A stretch of 64,000 nucleotides of DNA from Paenibacillus sanguinis 2301083 = DSM 16941 (GTDB lineage Bacteria > Bacillota > Bacilli > Paenibacillales > Paenibacillaceae): the NCBI RefSeq assembly GCF_000374825.1, contig NZ_KB895382.1, positions 62,001 to 126,000 of the forward strand, read 5' to 3'. The stretch's first letter is position 1, and the number at the start of each line of letters is the position of its first letter. The notes beneath the pieces were generated by a model. That model was given only the letters and a program-made list of their open reading frames with translations, searched no databases and was not told the DNA's origin. This document shows, piece by piece, positions 25,400 through 34,090 of this stretch. The position numbers and the translations under genes were made by a program.

Positions 25400-25444
25400 A
25401 AGAAGCTTCCCATCCTTACTGAGCTAAGGGGGGGGAAGCTTCTT
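25400..25444. terminator. Bidirectional terminator
   Basis: AAGAAGCTTCCC (25400-25411) and GGGAAGCTTCTT (25433-25444) are perfect 12-bp inverted arms. It lies between the convergent CPBP and nrdG genes and serves both. Confidence 0.8.
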
Positions 25445-25481
25445 CAAATTATTTACTCTCAGTCCTAACTCTCTTTAGGGG

Positions 25482-25994
25482 CTACTCGGGAAGGAGCCGA
25501 ACGGCAGCCTGCCGGCGCAAGCTCTCTTGCACATCAAGCACCCGTTGATTCTCCGAACCTCGCCATTTTAGCTTCAGGTTCCGCTGCTCCAGAACGAATT
25601 TGCCATCGATCAGCACATCGCAATAAGTCAGCAATTCCAGACGGGCCGGGTCAGCTATCAGTTCATCAAAGGTATAACCCGACCAGGCCCAGATGTTCTT
25701 GTCCGGGCACTCCTTGCGTACACGCTTGACCAGCCCAAGCAGTCCGTCCACATTCTGAAAGGGCTCGCCGCCGAGCAGGGAAAGGCCTGAGACCCGGATA
25801 TCCGGAACTCGCAAATCATCAATAACCTGCTGCTCAAATTCTGCTGTGTAAGCAAAACCGTAATTGAAGTTCCAACTGGCCGCATTAAAGCAGCCCTTGC
25901 AATGGTGAGTGCAGCCGGAGACGAACAAGGAATTGCGCAGGCCTCTTCCGTTCAGCACGTCAAATTTCTTATAATCCGCTATATGCATGGTCAT
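25482..25994 (-). CDS. nrdG: Anaerobic ribonucleotide reductase activating protein
   Basis: 170 residues. Radical-SAM activase: the cluster motif CTHHCKGC (CxxxCxxC) follows RGLRNSLFVSG, and SGLSLLGGEPF is the SAM-binding GGE motif. It installs the glycyl radical on NrdD using S-adenosylmethionine under anaerobic conditions. The start lies 1 bp after the nrdD stop, so the two are co-translated. ATG at 25988 is an alternative start. Confidence 0.96.
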   Translation of the reverse strand: MTMHIADYKKFDVLNGRGLRNSLFVSGCTHHCKGCFNAASWNFNYGFAYTAEFEQQVIDDLRVPDIRVSGLSLLGGEPFQNVDGLLGLVKRVRKECPDKNIWAWSGYTFDELIADPARLELLTYCDVLIDGKFVLEQRNLKLKWRGSENQRVLDVQESLRRQAAVRLLPE

Positions 25995-25995
25995 G

Positions 25996-28182
25996 TCACA
26001 TATGCTTCACGCGGGCGAGCACTTCCCGCTGTTTCCCTTCATTGAACGGGCGTTGGCTTGGTTCGGACAAATAGCCGCAGCAACGACGGATGACCGAGGA
26101 GGTCTTCGGATTGCGGTTGCCGCAATTCGGACACTCGAACCCGCTGCTGGTTGCTTCGAACTCCCCTTCGTAGCCGCACTCCAGACATTTATCTGTCGGG
26201 GTATTTGTCCCGAAGTAAGGCACACGTTCATAGGCATAGTCCCATACGGCTTCCAACGCCTCCGGATTCTGCACGAGTGAGTCGAATTCGCAATAGGTGA
26301 TAAAGCCGCCATTGGCATAAACCGGATATTCCTTCTCGAATTCAATCTTCTCGAAGGGAGTTACCTTCTTGGCTACATCAAGATGGAACGAGTTGGTATA
26401 ATAACCTTTATCGGTAATGCCATCGAGTACGCCAAACTGTTTCTCGTCCAGCTTGCAGAATCTATAGCACAGCGACTCCGCCGGTGTAGAGTACAAGCTG
26501 AAGCCGTACCCGGTTTCCTCTTTCCATTGCGTGGTCTTCTCGCTTAGATAACGCACGATGTCCAGTCCCTTTTGCCACAGCTTGGTATCATCGTAGATAT
26601 GTTGCCCGTATAGCGACAGAACGGTCTCATGGATGCCTATGTATCCTAGTGAAATGCTGGCTCGTCCGTTCATCAGCAGATGATCGATGGTATCCTCCGG
26701 CTGCAAGCGGCTCCCTGCTGCACCTTCCATGTAGAGAATCGGAGCGACCTTGGCCTTAACGCCCCGCAGGCGTTCAATCCGGTACATCAAGCCTTCTTTA
26801 CATACATCCAGCAGTTCATCCAGCAGACGGTAAAATTCAGTCTCAGAGCCCTTGGCCTGGATAGCTAGCCGTGGCAGATTCGCCGTCACGACACCCATAT
26901 TGAAGCGGCCATCATGTAGTTCTTGTCCATTCTCTTCATAAGCGCCGAGGAACGAACGACAGCCCATCGGGAATTTAAAGGAACCGGTAATGGCGGTTAC
27001 CTTAGGTACAGAGATTATATCCGGATACATGCGCAGCGTGCTGCATTTGAGGGCAAGCTGCTTGATATCATAGTTGGGATCGCCGGGACGAAGATTAACC
27101 CCTTGTTCCAATCCGAAGATCAGCTTCGGAAATACAGGTGTCTTCCCATCTTTGCCAAGTCCGCGGATTCGATTGCGTAAAATGGCAATTTGAATTTGCC
27201 GTTCCTCCCAGGAGAGTCCACGTCCAAATCCAAAGGTACTGAACGGTGTTTGCCCGTTGGCGCTAACCAAGGTGTTAATCTCATATTCCAGCGACTGGAA
27301 GGCATCGAAGGTCTCCTTCTCGGCCAGTTCCTTGGCATAATCGAAGCATTTCGGGAAGCGTTCATGCAAGCTTTGGTTGGTGTATGTGATATCCAGTTCG
27401 GCGATAGCTTCCTGATCCAGTGAATACAGCCACTTCAGCCCGTTGGCATAATGCTTGGCGAAGGACTTGGCCACGTAAGGAGCCAGAATCCGGTCAATCT
27501 CGTTAATCGTATTTCCTCCATAAATATGGCTGGCTACCTGGGCAATGATCTGCGCCGTTATGGCCGTCGCTGTTGTAATGGAGCGCGGAGTTTCAATCTG
27601 CGCATTCCCGAGCTTGAAGCCGTTCTCCAGCATGCCCTTAAGATCGATCAGCATACAGTTATAAATAGGGAAGTACGGACTGTAATCCTGATCATGAAAA
27701 TGCAGGCTGCCGTTATTGTGGGCTTCCACCACCCTTTTGGGAATCATATAGGTTTGCGCAAAATCCTTGGCCATAATGCCGGCCAGCAGATCGCGTTGAG
27801 TTGGAATCGTAGCTCCATCCTTATTGGAGTTCTCCTTGAGCACCTCTTCATTGGTTAGCTCCAGAAGACCCAGCACCTTTTTATCGAGGCTGCTGCGCTC
27901 GCGGCGCTTCAAGGTGCGGATTTCGCGATAGCCAATATAGGCTTCGGCGGCATCCTTTCGGCGGCTGTTCATCAGGGCAGACTGTACCTCATCCTGAATA
28001 TGCTCGATATCGACCTTCTCCAGCCTGGAGATCCTGGCAGTAACTTTATCGGCTACCTTCTGTGCCACATCCATGTCAATTTTCTTCTCTGTGCTATTCA
28101 TGGCTGCGCAGATGGCGTCGATGATTTTCTGTTGATCAAAGGGCACTTCCGACCCGTCACGTTTTAAGACTATCATACTCAT
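25996..28182 (-). CDS. nrdD: Anaerobic ribonucleoside-triphosphate reductase
   Basis: 728 residues. An N-terminal ATP-cone (VLKRDGSEVPFDQQKIIDAI) for allosteric control precedes the ten-stranded barrel. The C-terminus has four zinc ligands (CLECGY and CPNCGN) and the glycyl radical site RRCCGYLSE with Gly703. It reduces ribonucleoside triphosphates without oxygen. Two NrdR boxes lie just upstream of the start, so expression is under NrdR repression. Confidence 0.97.
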   Translation of the reverse strand: MSMIVLKRDGSEVPFDQQKIIDAICAAMNSTEKKIDMDVAQKVADKVTARISRLEKVDIEHIQDEVQSALMNSRRKDAAEAYIGYREIRTLKRRERSSLDKKVLGLLELTNEEVLKENSNKDGATIPTQRDLLAGIMAKDFAQTYMIPKRVVEAHNNGSLHFHDQDYSPYFPIYNCMLIDLKGMLENGFKLGNAQIETPRSITTATAITAQIIAQVASHIYGGNTINEIDRILAPYVAKSFAKHYANGLKWLYSLDQEAIAELDITYTNQSLHERFPKCFDYAKELAEKETFDAFQSLEYEINTLVSANGQTPFSTFGFGRGLSWEERQIQIAILRNRIRGLGKDGKTPVFPKLIFGLEQGVNLRPGDPNYDIKQLALKCSTLRMYPDIISVPKVTAITGSFKFPMGCRSFLGAYEENGQELHDGRFNMGVVTANLPRLAIQAKGSETEFYRLLDELLDVCKEGLMYRIERLRGVKAKVAPILYMEGAAGSRLQPEDTIDHLLMNGRASISLGYIGIHETVLSLYGQHIYDDTKLWQKGLDIVRYLSEKTTQWKEETGYGFSLYSTPAESLCYRFCKLDEKQFGVLDGITDKGYYTNSFHLDVAKKVTPFEKIEFEKEYPVYANGGFITYCEFDSLVQNPEALEAVWDYAYERVPYFGTNTPTDKCLECGYEGEFEATSSGFECPNCGNRNPKTSSVIRRCCGYLSEPSQRPFNEGKQREVLARVKHM

Positions 28183-28186
28183 TCAC

Positions 28187-28202
28187 CCTCTATATATTGT
28201 TG
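28187..28202. promoter_or_regulatory. NrdR box 1
   Basis: The core CTATATATTG (28190-28199) fits the NrdR consensus CwATATATwG exactly. It lies about 8 bp upstream of the nrdD start codon and overlaps the leader. Confidence 0.85.
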
Positions 28203-28217
28203 TGCTACGTGAGTATA

Positions 28218-28233
28218 GCACAATATATTGATC
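28218..28233. promoter_or_regulatory. NrdR box 2
   Basis: The core CAATATATTG (28221-28230) also fits the consensus exactly. Its centre is 31 bp from box 1, three helical turns, the spacing known for cooperative NrdR binding. Confidence 0.85.
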
Positions 28234-28251
28234 TAAAAATGTGATCCTGCT

Positions 28252-28270
28252 CATATTCAATTTGAATATG
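28252..28270. promoter_or_regulatory. Perfect 19-bp palindrome upstream of nrdD
   Basis: CATATTCAATTTGAATATG is a perfect palindrome around a single central T, 20 bp beyond NrdR box 2. It may be a second operator for an unidentified regulator; it does not match an Fnr site. Confidence 0.45.
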
Positions 28271-28362
28271 GAAAATTTTGTAAAAACCTCATTTGGGACA
28301 CCGAGTGAGAAATTTTACAGTCGCAGGCTGAATTGGACTGGGCACTTATGGTAAAATCTCAA

Positions 28363-28518
28363 GCAAGTAGCGGAGCATACGTATTGAGTACGTGAGCAAC
28401 GGAAGTCCCGGGTGAATTCAAGCTTCAAAGTTGAATCTATTCCTCGAACAGCTTCGTCCTGGGAAAACGATTTTTTGAACAACCTCTTGCAGGAGTTTAA
28501 TTTTTTGAACACACATTT
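28363..28518. repeat. Dispersed repeat, TTCAAAAAGTC family, degenerate copy D
   Basis: 28363-28487 corresponds by eye to the right half of the 60183 copy read on its other strand: GTAGCGGAGC, GTACGTGAGCAAC, GTGAATTCAAG, and the terminal ATTTTTTGAACAACCTCT. It is followed at 28499-28518 by a second terminus of the other type (ATTTTTTGAACACACATTT). It ends 18 bp before the next gene and includes that gene's upstream region. Confidence 0.7.
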
Positions 28519-28536
28519 CAAGGAGGCTATTGCAGC

Positions 28537-29082
28537 TTGAGACAAAATATTCAGGTGCCCTTTGGTTATGAGCCCCCGGTGGCGGATCGCAGAGGCACGT
28601 TAATCTTCTATGATTCCTTCGAACATATGGAGGAGGCAGAATTGGAGCTTGCAGCAGCGGAGGCTGTGGCCCGCAGGTTCGTGAAGCTGGTGTTGTACCC
28701 GCTGCATGAGGAGACGGTGCGGAGAATGACGAAGCAGCCTGTCTCTGCCTTTTACCGCCGGGAAGACCGCTTGCATGAGTGGAAGAGAGCGCATGGCTCC
28801 TCCGCTGTTGCCATTGCTGTAGAGGGCTGGGAAGGCAAGCGCAAGAAATATACGCCTATAGATACGGCGCTCCGCCATCTGACGGAGAAATATCCTGCCC
28901 CGCATTTTATATATCTGACGCCTGAGACAGCAAATCAATTTGCTTCCTTTTCTTCCTTTGAGGGATGGATTACCAAGGTGCGTCTACTACTGACGGCGGA
29001 GTCTGCGGATCTTCACCCGCGGCTGCAGAGATTCGCACACCGCTGGGAGCTTGCGGGTAATGTACAAGAGAAGGAATGGTGA
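28537..29082 (+). CDS. Conserved-looking cytoplasmic protein, function unknown
   Basis: 181 residues from TTG at 28537, with AAGGAGG 10 nt upstream. Soluble, mixed alpha/beta: FGYEPPVADRRGTLIFYDSF, VKLVLYPLHEETVRRM, HFIYLTPETANQFASF. The order suggests a Rossmann-like fold with a regular strand-helix alternation. No recognised family and no catalytic motif I can name. Confidence 0.75.
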   Translation: MRQNIQVPFGYEPPVADRRGTLIFYDSFEHMEEAELELAAAEAVARRFVKLVLYPLHEETVRRMTKQPVSAFYRREDRLHEWKRAHGSSAVAIAVEGWEGKRKKYTPIDTALRHLTEKYPAPHFIYLTPETANQFASFSSFEGWITKVRLLLTAESADLHPRLQRFAHRWELAGNVQEKEW

Positions 29083-29252
29083 GAAGCCAGCAACACAGCC
29101 TTTAGAAGTGTGGTGAACAAGCTGCCCGAAGGCCGATATGGAGTTGATTAGCGAGTATAAGCCCATGACGCTGTAGGCGCCCTCTATTGTTCATCACGTT
29201 TTACGAAAGCGATAGGCAATGCAAGGTCTATGCACGACAGGAGGGGCAGAGG

Positions 29253-29831
29253 ATGAAATCCATTTGCGTATTTGCCGGTTCCCGGTATGGGGAAGATGAG
29301 CAATATCGTATTCAGGCGGGAAATTTGGGTACCGTAATGGGCAAGCGTGGCTACCGTTTAATTTATGGAGGTTCGAGGCATGGATTAATGGGAGCGGTTG
29401 CGGATGCGGTGCTGGGCGCAGGCGGTGAGGTGATCGGAGTCATGCCCTCCGGCCTGATTCACGGGGAGAAGGCACATCCGGGACTCACTCAATTTATTGA
29501 AGTGGTGGATATGCACACCCGCAAAGCAACCATGAGTCAGTTAGCTGACGGGTTTATCGCTTTGCCCGGAGGCTTCGGTACGCTAGAGGAGCTGTTCGAG
29601 GTGTTGTGCTGGCTCCAGATCGGAATCCACCAGAAGCCGGTGGGTGTACTTAATGTTAAGGGGTATTATGACCCGTTGATCCAACTGGTGGAATCTTGCG
29701 TGAATGCTGGATTTGTTCCAGATGAGCAGAGGTCGCTGCTCAAACGTGCGGAGGAGCCTGGAGAATTGCTGCATCTCATGGAGAGCTTTATTCCATCCAT
29801 TGCAGAGTCAAAATGGAAGCAGCAGGTGTAA
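29253..29831 (+). CDS. LOG-family (lysine decarboxylase-like) nucleotide phosphoribohydrolase
   Basis: 192 residues from ATG at 29253 (GGAGGGGCAGAGG upstream); the longer frame lacks a site. The family signature FVALPGG is present as FIALPGGFGTLEELFE, with YGGSRHGLMG earlier. TIGR00730-type proteins cleave cytokinin-like or AMP-type nucleotides to free base and ribose phosphate. It overlaps no neighbour but is only 65 bp from the GH3 gene, probably the same transcript. Confidence 0.9.
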   Translation: MKSICVFAGSRYGEDEQYRIQAGNLGTVMGKRGYRLIYGGSRHGLMGAVADAVLGAGGEVIGVMPSGLIHGEKAHPGLTQFIEVVDMHTRKATMSQLADGFIALPGGFGTLEELFEVLCWLQIGIHQKPVGVLNVKGYYDPLIQLVESCVNAGFVPDEQRSLLKRAEEPGELLHLMESFIPSIAESKWKQQV

Positions 29832-29896
29832 TACAGAATGAACAGGAGGCGATTCATATATATTCAAATACGACTCCACAAGCTGGAATAAACGAT

Positions 29897-31213
29897 ATGG
29901 GACGAATCGTGTTCTGCCTGCTATTGATTATCATGCTGGCCACAGGGTGTTCTTCGGGGGCTCCAGGCTCAGGGAAGCTTCCTCCAGGGGCCAGCTCCGG
30001 CGGGGAGAACAGTGAACAGAACACAGGACAATCCGGTCAAGGACTGCCGCCGCTTCCCTCGGAAAATACAGAGAATGCAAATAGCAGCAATCCTGCTTCT
30101 TCGCCCTCTGATCCCGTGGAGCAATGGTTGAATAAGCTGAGCACCGAGGAGAAGATTGGACAAATGGTGCTGCTCGGTCTGGAGGGGACGACACCGGATG
30201 AGACCGTGCGTTCCTTTATTCAGGATGACCATGTCGGAGGATTTATTTTTTACAAGGATAATATCCGGGATGTCAAGCAGGCCCAGGGTTTATTTAATGA
30301 TTTGAAGCAGATGAACCGGGAGAATGCACAGGTTCCTTTGCTTCTAAGCGTGGACGAAGAAGGTGGCAAGGTTAGTCGTATGCCCCAGGAGATCGACAGC
30401 TTGCCGACGGCGCGCAAGATCGGTGATGCCCATAGCGAAGAACTGGCCAGGCAAATTGGCGGCATGCTTGGACGGGAGCTGGCGGACTTCGGGTTAAACA
30501 TGAATTTTGCGCCGGTGCTGGATGTGAACAGTAACCCGGATAATCCGGTGATCGGGAATCGAGCCTTCGGCACGAAGCCAGATATCGTTAGTCAGATGGG
30601 GATTGCCGTAATGAAGGGGATTCGCGAGCAAGGTGTGATTCCAGTGGTTAAGCATTTTCCAGGACATGGGGACACCTCGGTTGACTCGCATCTTGGCCTG
30701 CCGGTTGTAGAGCATGACCTGACCCGGCTGCGGGACCTGGAACTGATTCCGTTCACTCGGGCGGTTGATGAGGGGGCGGATGTAGTGATGATTGCTCACC
30801 TTCTGCTTCCCCGGCTTGATTCCGAGCATCCCGCATCCTTCTCGCAGGTTATTATTCACGATTTGCTAAGACAGGAACTAGGCTTTGCCGGGGTTGTTAT
30901 CTCGGATGATATGACGATGGGGGCAATTACGGAGCATTATGACATTGGGGAAGCTGCCGTGCAGTTTATTCAGGCGGGGGGAAATATCGTATTAGTGGGA
31001 CATGATTATGATAAGGGCAAGCAGGTGCTCCAGGCCATTCGTACCGCGGTAGAAGAAGGAGAAATCCCACCGGATATGCTGAACCAGCGCGTATACAGCA
31101 TCCTGGAGCTAAAGCGCAGATACGAGCTTGACGATGAAGCGGCCAAGGGGCCTGATTCCGTGCAAATGAACAAGGATATTCGCAAATTACTGCAAGAGTA
31201 TCAGCTAAAATAA
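29897..31213 (+). CDS. nagZ: GH3 beta-N-acetylhexosaminidase lipoprotein (NagZ-like)
   Basis: 438 residues from ATG at 29897, chosen because the lipobox LATGC then sits at residue 21. A Gly/Ser/Asn-rich linker to about residue 70 precedes a single GH3 barrel with VLLSVDEEGGKVSRM-like substrate loop, KHFPGHGDTSVDSHLGLP (catalytic His/Asp dyad) and nucleophile Asp in ISDDMTMGAI. It probably trims GlcNAc from muropeptides outside the membrane for wall recycling. It is shorter than the two-domain Bacillus enzyme. Confidence 0.9.
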   Translation: MGRIVFCLLLIIMLATGCSSGAPGSGKLPPGASSGGENSEQNTGQSGQGLPPLPSENTENANSSNPASSPSDPVEQWLNKLSTEEKIGQMVLLGLEGTTPDETVRSFIQDDHVGGFIFYKDNIRDVKQAQGLFNDLKQMNRENAQVPLLLSVDEEGGKVSRMPQEIDSLPTARKIGDAHSEELARQIGGMLGRELADFGLNMNFAPVLDVNSNPDNPVIGNRAFGTKPDIVSQMGIAVMKGIREQGVIPVVKHFPGHGDTSVDSHLGLPVVEHDLTRLRDLELIPFTRAVDEGADVVMIAHLLLPRLDSEHPASFSQVIIHDLLRQELGFAGVVISDDMTMGAITEHYDIGEAAVQFIQAGGNIVLVGHDYDKGKQVLQAIRTAVEEGEIPPDMLNQRVYSILELKRRYELDDEAAKGPDSVQMNKDIRKLLQEYQLK

Positions 31214-31239
31214 AGAGCAATATATCGATTGACGTTTTT

Positions 31240-31554
31240 TTATCCAGTCTCGGGGTGATGCTGATAACGGGTAAGATCAATTTGTCCGTTCGGCAGCACC
31301 TCGATGTCTTCTGCCTCCAGATTCCAAATCTGCTCCTGATAGCCCTCCTCGTCCTGCAGAGCGATTTGACCAGCAGCGTTCACCACGCGATGCCAGGGCA
31401 AATGATATTTGGCGCTCATGCTGTGCAGGATGCGCACGATCTGTCTGGCAGCTCGGGGGCTGCCCGCGGCGGCGGCAATCTGGCCGTAGGTCATCACTTT
31501 GCCTGGGGGAATGGCGGCGATAATTTCCAGGGCTTTCTGAGTGAATGGTTGCAT
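31240..31554 (-). CDS. Alkyltransferase-like protein (ATL, MGMT fold without catalytic Cys)
   Basis: 104 residues. It contains the winged-helix DNA-binding half of O6-alkylguanine-DNA alkyltransferase (GKVMTYGQIAAAAGSPRAARQ), but the PCHR motif is PWHR with Trp54 in place of the acceptor Cys. ATL proteins bind alkylated bases and hand them to nucleotide excision repair. It is convergent with the GH3 gene, 26 bp apart. Confidence 0.92.
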   Translation of the reverse strand: MQPFTQKALEIIAAIPPGKVMTYGQIAAAAGSPRAARQIVRILHSMSAKYHLPWHRVVNAAGQIALQDEEGYQEQIWNLEAEDIEVLPNGQIDLTRYQHHPETG

Positions 31555-31759
31555 CCGTGAGTCCTCCTAACGCTTCTCAATACATTATCTCTTTGTGTTA
31601 TATCATATCCGGTGGGCTCCTGACGAGCTTCGGCCCTTGAAGAAGCCTCGGGGAACGAAGAGTAACTATCCACAAGACCGAACCGTAATATAAGTGACTA
31701 ATCAAAACATGATAATTTAAACTACCTATAGCAGACGGTCGGACGGGAGGTGCGGGTTT

Positions 31760-32503
31760 TTGCGGCACTGGCAGCAGCTTGGTTACCCGAGGAAGGCGTA
31801 TATGTACTTGTTCCTGTTCATTTTTACAATGATCGCTATGAATTACGTGATCAGTACCCGCTTGCCTGATGGCGGGAGACCACCTTATCTGTTCCTGATT
31901 TGGAACACGTTTTTGGCTTGGGTTCCTTTGGGACTGGCGGTGGTGCTTGATGGCATCAGCCTGCTGCGTTCCGGAACGCTCAAACTTCTTCTTGGCACTC
32001 CGGTTGGATTGCTTTGGCTGTTCTTCTACCCTAATACCGCTTATCTGATTACAGATATGCTGCATCCCTTTGCACGTTATCCAATCAATTCGCATGTCCG
32101 GTTCTGGCAGGACAATTTGTTCTGGGATCATTTGTTCACCCTGCTCTTTGTCGCTTTACTGGGGATTGCGCTGGGCTGCGTCTCATTGGCTTCAGTGCAA
32201 CGGCTAATCGATAGAGCCTGGGGACGCATTGCGGGCTGGGTATTCGCTGTAGTGGTGCTCATGCTAAGCAGCTTTGGCATTTACCTTGGCCGATTTATCC
32301 GCTGGAATAGCTGGGATGTGCTGAGAACGCCCAAGCGGGTGTTAAAGGAGACGCTGGTATTTCTCGCAGAACCGGCTAATCTTGCTCATGTCATCGGATT
32401 TTGCAAGTGGATTTTTTTGATTACATTATTTTGTTATGTATTGCTTCATGGTTTTTACAATGTAAGCGGCCCATTAGCCGGAAAGAAACAGGAGGAATTA
32501 TGA
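31760..32503 (+). CDS. DUF1361 membrane protein
   Basis: 247 residues from TTG at 31760 with GGGAGG upstream. Six membrane helices. The family block LLWLFFYPNTAYLITDMLH and YLGRFIRWNSWDVL are recognisable. Function unknown. The stop overlaps the next start as ATGA, so it forms an operon with the acetyltransferase. Confidence 0.88.
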   Translation: MRHWQQLGYPRKAYMYLFLFIFTMIAMNYVISTRLPDGGRPPYLFLIWNTFLAWVPLGLAVVLDGISLLRSGTLKLLLGTPVGLLWLFFYPNTAYLITDMLHPFARYPINSHVRFWQDNLFWDHLFTLLFVALLGIALGCVSLASVQRLIDRAWGRIAGWVFAVVVLMLSSFGIYLGRFIRWNSWDVLRTPKRVLKETLVFLAEPANLAHVIGFCKWIFLITLFCYVLLHGFYNVSGPLAGKKQEEL

Positions 32504-33075
32504 CGGAGTTAAAGGAGCGGTTACGAAGCGAATTTCCGTCACTGGAGAGCGATCGCTTGTGGTTGCGAAGGGTGGTTCAGGAGGATTCTAAGGCATTATA
32601 TGACTGCCTGGTGGACCCGAGTGTGCAAGCATTTATATCGTTCGCTCACGGTAAACCGTTGTTCCCTGGACGCTTATACCGTTACTTTGAACATTCTTAC
32701 CAGACTTTGCGTGATCTTCATTTTGCCATCGAAGTCAAAAAGGAACAACGTTTCATCGGGTTATGCTCCTTACAGTATTGGACAGAGAAGGAAAGTAAAG
32801 CTCGGCTTGGCTACCTTGTTTCACCTGTATACCGGAACCGGGGATATGCCGCGGAATCGGTGCAAAGTGTGTTGCAATTCGGCTTCAGGACGTTGGGGCT
32901 AGGACGGATCGAAGCGGATTGCAGCGCCGACAATCCGGCATCGGAGCGGGTCTTGCAGAAGTGTGGCTTGCGGTACGAAGGTGTAAGGAGCGCAGGTATA
33001 CGGCAAGTTGCCCCAGGGACTTCGGCGGAGATACGTCATTATATTGTGGAGCCAGCAGACTATGAAATGCTATAG
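32500..33075 (+). CDS. GNAT acetyltransferase, RimJ/RimL type
   Basis: 191 residues from ATG at 32500, preceded by AGGAGG. RimL-type signature: ESDRLWLRRVVQEDSKALY at the start, then LGYLVSPVYRNRGYAAESV (acetyl-CoA binding R-x-x-G-x-A) and ADNPASERVLQKCGLRYEG. Such enzymes acetylate N-termini or small molecules; substrate unknown. Confidence 0.92.
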   Translation: MTELKERLRSEFPSLESDRLWLRRVVQEDSKALYDCLVDPSVQAFISFAHGKPLFPGRLYRYFEHSYQTLRDLHFAIEVKKEQRFIGLCSLQYWTEKESKARLGYLVSPVYRNRGYAAESVQSVLQFGFRTLGLGRIEADCSADNPASERVLQKCGLRYEGVRSAGIRQVAPGTSAEIRHYIVEPADYEML

Positions 33076-33175
33076 AGAGGTTTTGTTACATAAATGAAAT
33101 ATAGCTGTGATCAAACCCTAATAGAAAGAGGGTACACTTATTACATGACCCCCTTTTGAATATATATTTTCTCTT

Positions 33176-33211
33176 AGAACCCGGTGCATGACGGCACGGG
33201 TTCTCTTTTTT
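33176..33211 (+). terminator. Rho-independent terminator
   Basis: AGAACCCG...CGGGTTCT with GTGC/GCAC inner pairs closes a short loop and is followed by seven T residues. It ends the DUF1361-acetyltransferase operon, just before the convergent phosphatase gene. Confidence 0.75.
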
Positions 33212-33218
33212 TGTCATT

Positions 33219-34028
33219 TTACAAAGGCACAATAACCTTCTGCTGTTGCTTGAAATACACCCACTCCCGAAAGCCAATCTCCTTCAAGCGCCGGGCCACG
33301 TCCTCCCGCTCGTCACCTACCCGGGCAGGAATATGAGCATCAGAGCCAAAGGTCACTTCTACACCGAAATGCAGGGCCCGCTCCAGTATGGCATCGCTTG
33401 GGTACCAGCCGCCGCTTCGTTTCGTTTTCCCGGATGTATTAATCTCAATGGCTGCTCCACTTGCCGCAATGACCTGAAGGGTCCGGTCGATGGCAGATTC
33501 AGCCGGAATCTCGGTGAATTCTGGATAGTTGCCCTTCATAGCATCAATATGTCCAAGTATTTGAAACATGCCGCTGCGCGCAGATTGCGCGATTAATTCA
33601 TAGTAGGCTTCCTTGGCAGCTATTTTTTCGGCATGGCTCAATCCTTTCCAGCGGTTCTCGTTGAAGATGCTGACTCCACCTACGCTGTGCACCGAGCCGA
33701 TGATGTAGTCGAAGGGATATTGATCCAATGTTGTTCTGTATATTTCCGCATGCTCGGGAAAAAAGTCGGATTCGATGCCGAGCAGAACGTCAATCTTGCC
33801 TTCATATTCCTTCTTGAGCTTCAGCACCTCATCCACATATCCGGCGAAGGCCTGCTTGCCCATGGAGATTCGTGGGAAGGGACGGTCTTCGGGACTGCCG
33901 AAGTAAGGGGTATGATCACTGATCCCGATGACTGACAGACCGGCGGATATGGCCGCTTCGACGTAATCGCGAATGTTGCCGTCGGCATGACCACAACGGA
34001 AATGGTGGGTATGGAGATCAAATTTCAT
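33219..34028 (-). CDS. PHP-family histidinol-phosphatase-like hydrolase
   Basis: 269 residues. PHP metal motifs: DLHTHHFRCGHA at the N-terminus, GISDHTPY, GIESDFF, GSVHSVGG, LGHIDAMKG, IEINTSG and TFGSDAHIP. The pattern is that of the HisJ/HisK group, which removes phosphate from histidinol phosphate with three metals; other phosphoesters are possible since no other his genes are nearby. Confidence 0.9.
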   Translation of the reverse strand: MKFDLHTHHFRCGHADGNIRDYVEAAISAGLSVIGISDHTPYFGSPEDRPFPRISMGKQAFAGYVDEVLKLKKEYEGKIDVLLGIESDFFPEHAEIYRTTLDQYPFDYIIGSVHSVGGVSIFNENRWKGLSHAEKIAAKEAYYELIAQSARSGMFQILGHIDAMKGNYPEFTEIPAESAIDRTLQVIAASGAAIEINTSGKTKRSGGWYPSDAILERALHFGVEVTFGSDAHIPARVGDEREDVARRLKEIGFREWVYFKQQQKVIVPL

Positions 34029-34090
34029 AGGAAGAACTCCTTTCTGCTTGTAATAGGATGGTTGAATCGGATTTACGGTTTTCTTTGATA

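Noticed and set aside
28315..28545. Leftward 76-codon frame upstream of nrdD
   Set aside because: It lies entirely within the dispersed repeat copy D and has no site for translation.
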